This document shows positions 63,467 through 64,000 of a stretch of 64,000 bases of DNA, piece after piece. Source of the DNA: UBA5342 sp965662645 (GTDB lineage: Bacteria > Bacteroidota > Bacteroidia > Bacteroidales > UBA5342). The stretch's first letter is position 1; the number at the start of each line of letters is the position of its first letter. The notes beneath the pieces are model-generated. The model was not told the origin of the DNA. It did not search any database and worked only from the letters and a program-made list of their open reading frames with translations. The stretch covers positions 62,001-126,000 of the forward strand of contig CBFIII010000001.1 of the NCBI GenBank assembly GCA_965662645.1. The letters are read 5' to 3'. The position numbers were made by a program, and so were the translations under genes.

Positions 63467-64000
63467 GTGATTTTGAAATTATTATATAAAATAGCTAGTG
63501 TCTTAGGTTTATTGATCTTTTTCTTAGTTCCTTTTTCTTTAAAAGGTCAAGGGATGGAGTTTAATGTCAAGGTGTTAAATTGTATAGATATGGGGGGGCG
63601 TTACTTTTCTTCTCCTATCGAAACCCCTTCTGGTAATGTGGTTATAGGTAATCACAGAAGACTTTTGACGTTTTTTAATTCTTCTGGTGAAAAGGTAAAA
63701 GAACTAGTAATGGGAGGGTGGATACATGCTACTCCTGATTTGTTTGAGGATTCGTTGGTGACGGTAGGGTGTTATGATAAGTGTATGTATGTTTGTTCTC
63801 AGGAGGGCGAGGTCTTAGATAAGATAAAACAAGAAGGTCGTGTTTTTACTAATACTGTGGATATGCACGATGGTCGCATGCTTTTTGGTATGAATACTAA
63901 AGGTGTGGTGATGTATAATGTTAAGAACAACATAACCAAGATCTACCGTACTACTAAATTGATGCATGGATCTCCTCTTGTATTGTCTAATGGCAATATT
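63467..64000 (+). CDS. 3'-truncated exported protein, probable beta-propeller
   Basis: The frame is open for 178 codons to the window edge. No ATG fits: it starts at GTG 63467 or TTG 63473, the latter giving MKLLYKIASVLGLLIFFLVP, a good signal peptide, with cleavage near SLKGQ. The following residues show repeated short beta units (NVVIGNHRRLLTFFNSSGE, SLVTVGCYDKCMYVCSQEGE, RMLFGMNTKGVVMYNV), which look like blades of a PQQ/YncE-type propeller. A matching promoter lies just upstream. The function is unknown and the end of the gene is outside the window. Confidence 0.75.
   Translation, partial: MILKLLYKIASVLGLLIFFLVPFSLKGQGMEFNVKVLNCIDMGGRYFSSPIETPSGNVVIGNHRRLLTFFNSSGEKVKELVMGGWIHATPDLFEDSLVTVGCYDKCMYVCSQEGEVLDKIKQEGRVFTNTVDMHDGRMLFGMNTKGVVMYNVKNNITKIYRTTKLMHGSPLVLSNGNI

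Overview
The window comes from a Bacteroidetes genome, most likely a marine or sediment Marinilabiliales/Bacteroidales-type organism. Signs are C-terminal type IX secretion (T9SS) sorting domains, a GldB gliding lipoprotein, TonB uptake genes, DUF3857 proteins, starts without Shine-Dalgarno sequences, and promoters of the form TTTG-N19-TAnnTTTG. The species cannot be named from sequence alone.

Layout. 1-5.5 kb: beta-1,3-glucan (laminarin) degradation, with a truncated surface protein made of repeated binding-like modules and a large multidomain GH81 laminarinase. 6-20.6 kb: a minus-strand block with two small basic membrane proteins, a TPR protein, the thyA / NtrY-like kinase / gldB cluster, a ClpC ATPase that lacks its N-domain, a receiver-PPDK_N fusion protein and a BrkB-family membrane protein. 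21-27 kb: a lipoprotein and the B12-dependent methylmalonyl-CoA mutase operon mutAB. 27-33 kb: a repeat-rich gap, a large SNF2 helicase, 19 tandem heptamers and an EamA transporter. 33.1-39.1 kb: an apparent composite transposon flanked by a 10-bp direct repeat. It carries two DUF3857 proteins, an IS4-type remnant and an ISAs1 copy split by a 299-bp MITE. 39-44 kb: a Pif1-like helicase, a secreted GH10 xylanase and a breakpoint holding two gene remnants. 44.6-46.3 kb: tRNA-Lys(CTT) and metK behind a probable SAM-II riboswitch. 46.4-50.6 kb: a cobalamin-riboswitch operon (DUF4465 lipoprotein, second surface lipoprotein, BtuB-like receptor). 50.8-64 kb: apbE, rny, zapA and a coiled-coil partner, a ClC channel, a hybrid histidine kinase, a CoA-binding protein, lysA, a CtpA protease and the start of a beta-propeller-like protein.

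Genes that work together: the riboswitch operon should import cobalamin, which mutAB uses in the succinate/propionate pathway; the GH81, GH10 and repeat-module proteins are T9SS cargo for polysaccharide use; thyA, the NtrY-like kinase and gldB are closely packed; rny, zapA and the coiled-coil gene form a cell-division/RNA-turnover cluster.

The most unusual material is non-coding. At least seven copies of a modular intergenic repeat (starting with a palindrome like CCCACATTGTGGG) lie across the window, and one supplies the last codons of a histidine kinase. A second inverted-repeat family (ends like AACCTGAGTTCGACATTAAA) supplies the last codons of another kinase. The 6-kb composite transposon and the nested insertions inside it are the clearest mobile structures.
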